64,000 nt of DNA from NCBI RefSeq assembly GCF_001895205.1, contig NZ_BDJF01000011.1, positions 1 to 64,000 on the forward strand. The letters run 5' to 3'. A model generated the notes under the pieces. The model did not search any database, was not told the DNA's origin, and worked only from the letters and a program-made list of their open reading frames with translations. Position numbers and translations under genes: made by a program. Origin of the DNA: Vibrio injensis. GTDB lineage: Bacteria > Pseudomonadota > Gammaproteobacteria > Enterobacterales > Vibrionaceae. Within the stretch, counting starts at the first letter, position 1. Each line of letters opens with the position of its first letter. Below are positions 60,701 to 64,000 of this stretch, piece after piece.

Positions 60701-61541
60701 TCTACAAAACGCGATCATTGTTTTGATTGTCGGTTGGTTAGGACTGTTTGTTCTGATCCCCAATCTGATGATCATCGTGACCAGCTTTTTAACGCGTGAT
60801 GAATCGAACTTAATCGCTTTTACCTTTACGTTCGATAACTATATTCGTTTAATGGATCCGATTTATGCCAGAGTGATGCTGCACTCATTTTACATGGCTA
60901 TCGTAGCGACCTTAATCTGTCTTGTGGTCGGCTATCCATTTGCGTATATCGTTGCCAAAATGCCGCAAAAATGGCGTCCTATTATGCTGTTTTTAGTGAT
61001 TGTTCCGTTTTGGACTAACTCGCTGATCCGTACCTATGGATTAAAAATTGTTTTGGGCACTCAAGGCATTTTGAATAAAGCACTATTAAGCATTGGCATC
61101 ATCGATACTCCGATCCGTATCATGTTCACCGAAACGGCGGTAATGATTGGTTTAGTGTATATCTTGTTGCCATTTATGATTCTGCCTCTCTATTCTGCGA
61201 TCGAGAAACTCGATCATACTTATATAGAAGCCGCACGAGATCTTGGTGCGAACAAGTTGCAAACGCTGATTAAAGTCATTCTACCCTTAACCATGCCCGG
61301 CATTATTGGCGGTTGTTTACTGGTACTGCTACCAGCATTAGGAATGTTCTATATTTCCGATTTACTGGGAGGCGCGAAAAACTTATTGATCGGTAACGTC
61401 ATTAAGAGCCAAGTGCTCAACGCCCGAGACTGGCCATTTGGTGCAGCGACAAGTATTGCCCTCACCTTAGCCATGGCCGTCATGCTCTACGCGTATTATC
61501 GAGCAGGTAAACTCTTGAATAAGAAATCGGAGCTAAGCTAA
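60681..61541 (+). CDS. potB: Spermidine/putrescine permease PotB
   Basis: The 286-residue inner-membrane permease has six hydrophobic segments and the EAA loop [27 protein letters not shown] near residue 180, which contacts PotA. The start lies inside the end of potA, with GGGAGG nine bases upstream. Its stop overlaps the potC start by one base (TAATG). Confidence 0.96.
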   Translation: MMSNKLNLQNAIIVLIVGWLGLFVLIPNLMIIVTSFLTRDESNLIAFTFTFDNYIRLMDPIYARVMLHSFYMAIVATLICLVVGYPFAYIVAKMPQKWRPIMLFLVIVPFWTNSLIRTYGLKIVLGTQGILNKALLSIGIIDTPIRIMFTETAVMIGLVYILLPFMILPLYSAIEKLDHTYIEAARDLGANKLQTLIKVILPLTMPGIIGGCLLVLLPALGMFYISDLLGGAKNLLIGNVIKSQVLNARDWPFGAATSIALTLAMAVMLYAYYRAGKLLNKKSELS

Positions 61542-62311
61542 TGGGAAAGACAGTTCGATTTAGCTTTATGAGCTTAGTGTACTTATTTTTGTACCTACCG
61601 ATTATTGTTTTGATTGTGAACTCTTTTAACGACAACCGCTTTGGGATTCGTTGGGGTGGCTTCACGACCAAGTGGTATCATGCTTTGATTAATAATGACA
61701 GCTTGATGCAAGCCGCCTGGCACTCTATCAATATTGCGGTATTTTCAGCGACCGCAGCGACAATTATTGGTAGTTTGACAGCTGTTGCCCTATTTCGTTA
61801 CCAGTTTAAAGGTAAGAAAATGGTCAATGGCATGCTGTTTGTCGTCATGATGTCACCCGATATCGTAATGGCAATTTCATTACTGGCGCTGTTTTTAGTC
61901 CTTGGCTTTCAATTGGGCTTTCTAACTCTTTTGATTGCGCACATCACCTTCTGCTTACCCTTTGTGGTGGTCACTGTTTATAGCCGTTTGAATGGTTTTG
62001 ATGTGAAGATGTTAGAAGCGGCAAAAGATCTCGGAGCGAGTGAATGGGTCATATTGAAAAATATTATTTTCCCACTTGCTAAGCCAGCAGTTGCAGCAGG
62101 TTGGTTATTAAGTTTTACCTTGTCACTCGATGATGTCATCATCAGCTCGTTTGTGACAGGACCAACCTATGAAATTCTCCCTTTAAAGATTTACTCTATG
62201 GTTAGGGTCGGGATTTCACCAGAAGTGAATGCGTTAGCAACCGTGATGTTAGTGGTTTCATTAATCCTTGTTATCACTTCACAGTTGTTAGCCAGAGAAA
62301 AAGTGAAGTAA
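61541..62311 (+). CDS. potC: Spermidine/putrescine permease PotC
   Basis: The 256-residue permease has six hydrophobic segments and the EAA loop LEAAKDLGASEWVILKNIIFPLAKPAV near residue 150. SLDDVIISSFVTGP in the next segment is characteristic of PotC-type permeases. It pairs with PotB to form the channel. potD follows after an intergenic hairpin. Confidence 0.96.
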   Translation: MGKTVRFSFMSLVYLFLYLPIIVLIVNSFNDNRFGIRWGGFTTKWYHALINNDSLMQAAWHSINIAVFSATAATIIGSLTAVALFRYQFKGKKMVNGMLFVVMMSPDIVMAISLLALFLVLGFQLGFLTLLIAHITFCLPFVVVTVYSRLNGFDVKMLEAAKDLGASEWVILKNIIFPLAKPAVAAGWLLSFTLSLDDVIISSFVTGPTYEILPLKIYSMVRVGISPEVNALATVMLVVSLILVITSQLLAREKVK

Positions 62312-62337
62312 TATACTCACTGTAGGTTAAAAAACAC

Positions 62338-62370
62338 GAAACAGAATGGCCACCATGACCATTCTGTTTC
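62338..62370. other. Intergenic hairpin between potC and potD1
   Basis: GAAACAGAATGG and CCATTCTGTTTC form a 12-bp stem around a nine-base loop, with CTCTATG rather than a T run after it. It may stabilise the potABC mRNA end or dampen read-through into potD1, allowing different levels of binding protein and permease. Confidence 0.6.
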
Positions 62371-62417
62371 TCTATGTAACGCCTTAATGGGCAACGTTTG
62401 GTTTGGAGCTAACGTCG

Positions 62418-63449
62418 ATGAAAAAATGGGCTACTTTATTAGCTGGTAGTGCATGTGCGCTTTCACTGTTGTCAAATTCAGCTATCGCGCAAGATAAAGA
62501 ATTGGTTTTCATGAACTGGGGACCTTACATTAACAGTAATATCCTTGAACAGTTTACTCGTGAAACCGGTATCAAAGTCATTTACTCAACTTATGAGTCA
62601 AATGAAACTTTATACGCCAGGCTAAAAACCCATAATCAGGGCTACGATCTTATTGTTCCTTCGACCTATTTCGTATCCAAAATGCGTGATGAAGGTATGA
62701 TTCAGAAAATAGATAAGTCTAAGCTGTCTAATTTCAGTAACTTAGACGCTAACTACCTGAATAAACCTTATGATCCGAACAACGACTACTCAATTCCGCA
62801 CGTGGTCGCCATTACTGGTTTGGCAGTCAATACCGATATGTATGATCCGAATGATTTCCAAAGCTGGGGTGACCTATGGAAGCCTGAGCTAGCGAGACAA
62901 TTGATGTTAATGGACGATACTCGCGAAGTATTCCATATCGCTCTGCGTAAACTCGGCTATTCCGGTAATACCACTGACGATAAGCAAATTGATGAAGCCT
63001 ACGCAGAATTGCGTAAATTAATGCCGAATGTTTTGGTGTTTAACTCTGACAACCCTGCAGCCCCTTATCTTGCTGGTGAAGTTGGTTTAGGGATGTTATG
63101 GAATGGCTCTGCAGCGGCAGCGCAAAATGAAGGATTACCGATTAAACTGATCTTCCCGAAAGAAGGCGGTATTGGTTGGGTCGATAACTTCGCTATTGCT
63201 TCAGGCGCGAAAAATGTCGACGCCGCCCATAAGATGATCGACTTTTTACTGCGTCCTGAAATCGCTGAGCAAATCTCTCGTGACACTGGCTACTTAACAG
63301 GTGTTGCCGAATCGAATGCGAAGTTCAAAGATATCGCCCCCCTATTCCCATCTCAAGAAGATTTAGATCGCGTGGAATGGCAAGATGCGGTGGGAGATAA
63401 AACCATTAAGTATGAAAACTACTTTATGCGTTTAAAATCAGGTTTATAA
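62418..63449 (+). CDS. potD: Polyamine-binding periplasmic protein PotD (first copy)
   Basis: The 343-residue protein has a signal peptide (MKKWATLLAGSACALSLLSNSAIA) and the PotD fold, with [42 protein letters not shown] and a tryptophan/aspartate-rich ligand region further on (LWNGSAAAAQNEG, GGIGWVDNFAI). It delivers spermidine or norspermidine to PotBC. GGAG lies nine bases before the ATG. A second potD follows; vibrios commonly have two. Confidence 0.96.
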   Translation: MKKWATLLAGSACALSLLSNSAIAQDKELVFMNWGPYINSNILEQFTRETGIKVIYSTYESNETLYARLKTHNQGYDLIVPSTYFVSKMRDEGMIQKIDKSKLSNFSNLDANYLNKPYDPNNDYSIPHVVAITGLAVNTDMYDPNDFQSWGDLWKPELARQLMLMDDTREVFHIALRKLGYSGNTTDDKQIDEAYAELRKLMPNVLVFNSDNPAAPYLAGEVGLGMLWNGSAAAAQNEGLPIKLIFPKEGGIGWVDNFAIASGAKNVDAAHKMIDFLLRPEIAEQISRDTGYLTGVAESNAKFKDIAPLFPSQEDLDRVEWQDAVGDKTIKYENYFMRLKSGL

Positions 63450-63465
63450 ACCAACGGTATTAAGT

Positions 63466-63495
63466 AAATAGGCAGCATTAGCTGCCTATTTTTTT
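63466..63495 (+). terminator. Intrinsic terminator after the first potD
   Basis: AAATAGGCAGC and GCTGCCTATTT flank an ATTA loop, followed by a T run. The second potD therefore probably has its own promoter as well. Confidence 0.87.
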
Positions 63496-63575
63496 GTGAG
63501 CTGATATACTTGGCGGCTGATTTAGCTAATCTCTCTAGCCTATTTGGGCTTTTGCTACCAAAATACGGAATTGTA

Positions 63576-64000
63576 ATGAAGAAAAGTAAACTGTATGCGG
63601 GCGTACTATGCGCAGCGACTCTATTCACTACCCACGCGATGGCCAACGATACCGAACTGTATTTTTATAACTGGTCGGAATATATCCCTAGCGATGTACT
63701 AGAAGAATTTAGTAAAGAAACGGGTATCCGAGTTATTTATTCGACGTACGAATCAAACGAAAGCATGTACGCGAAGTTAAAAACTCAAGGCTCTGGTTAT
63801 GATTTAGTGGTTCCTTCAACTTATTTTGTGTCTAAGATGCGCAAAGAAGGCATGCTGCAACCTATCGATAAAAATCAATTAAGCCATTTTGCGGATCTTG
63901 ACCCTAATTTTCTCAATAAATCTTTTGATCCCGAAAACCGTTACTCAATTCCTTATATCTGGGGAGCAACAGGTATCGGCATTAATACCGATATGCTTGA
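63576..64000 (+). CDS. potD: Polyamine-binding periplasmic protein PotD (second copy), cut by window end
   Basis: The first 141 codons are present. A signal peptide ([20 protein letters not shown], ending near AMA) is followed by [45 protein letters not shown] and [19 protein letters not shown], parallel to the first copy. It lies 126 bp downstream, behind a terminator. Differences in the ligand region could give different polyamine preference; the part needed to judge this lies outside the window. Confidence 0.93.
   Translation, partial: MKKSKLYAGVLCAATLFTTHAMANDTELYFYNWSEYIPSDVLEEFSKETGIRVIYSTYESNESMYAKLKTQGSGYDLVVPSTYFVSKMRKEGMLQPIDKNQLSHFADLDPNFLNKSFDPENRYSIPYIWGATGIGINTDML

Overview
The window is a stretch of Vibrio chromosome. 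Almost every housekeeping gene has a recognisable gammaproteobacterial counterpart, and the order matches Vibrio/Enterobacteria blocks (msrC-letA-letB-rsmF, proQ-prc, pepN-pyrD-zapC-rlmKL-uup, rmf-fabA-lon-like-matP, fnr-uspE-ttcA, potABCD). Vibrio-specific signs include a Qrr quorum-sensing RNA, a tandem glycine riboswitch before an AGCS symporter, a nosP-vpsS-like pair, and two potD genes behind potABC. The species cannot be fixed from the sequence. I see no insertion sequence, prophage, CRISPR array, tRNA or rRNA.

The window covers the replication terminus of the main chromosome. A dif-type XerCD site lies at 50807-50834, less than 500 bp from matP, which encodes the Ter macrodomain protein. 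Two exact matS palindromes (17718 and 24642) and a one-mismatch site (19856) lie to its left. One KOPS octamer was noticed on each side of dif, each pointing towards it. The dif site is empty, with no integrated phage.

Layout: 1-2 kb holds a tandem pair of uncharacterised alpha/beta-hydrolases. A peptidase S33-type hydrolase, a Qrr RNA with its sigma-54 promoter and LuxO box, a sugar acetyltransferase and an M32 carboxypeptidase follow (2-6 kb). At 6.4-9.4 kb is an overlapping cstA / CC-terminus small protein / ArsA-like ATPase operon. At 9.6-14 kb are a LysE exporter, the riboswitch-controlled symporter with a possible 39-residue leader ORF, a small membrane protein and a coiled-coil protein, and yajQ. 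At 14-24.6 kb are aroH, a stand-alone PEP-synthase-like C-terminal domain, a DUF4442 protein, a large unknown membrane protein, a CvfB-like S1 protein, rsmF and letAB. At 24.7-30.6 kb are an ABC exporter, msrC, proQ, prc and an unknown secreted protein. At 30.9-47 kb are pepN, a DUF2835 gene, the 1613-residue NAD-glutamate dehydrogenase, pyrD, zapC, rlmKL, uup and a DUF3466 surface protein. At 47.2-50.7 kb are rmf (57 codons), fabA with a FabR-like operator in its promoter, a Lon-like protease, matP and a DUF3634 gene. From 50.8 kb come dif, the vpsS/nosP pair, fnr (own FNR box), uspE, ttcA, bax, a membrane protein, and potA-potB-potC-potD1-potD2 (last one cut by the window edge).

Functional links: the nosP/vpsS-like pair would feed LuxU/LuxO, whose output is Qrr transcription, so an input and an output of the same circuit sit 47 kb apart. 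The glycine riboswitch couples glycine level to a sodium/amino-acid symporter. The CstA operon resembles a peptide/pyruvate transporter with an accessory protein and a Get3/ArsA-like ATPase of unknown task, and is the best candidate here for an incompletely described system.
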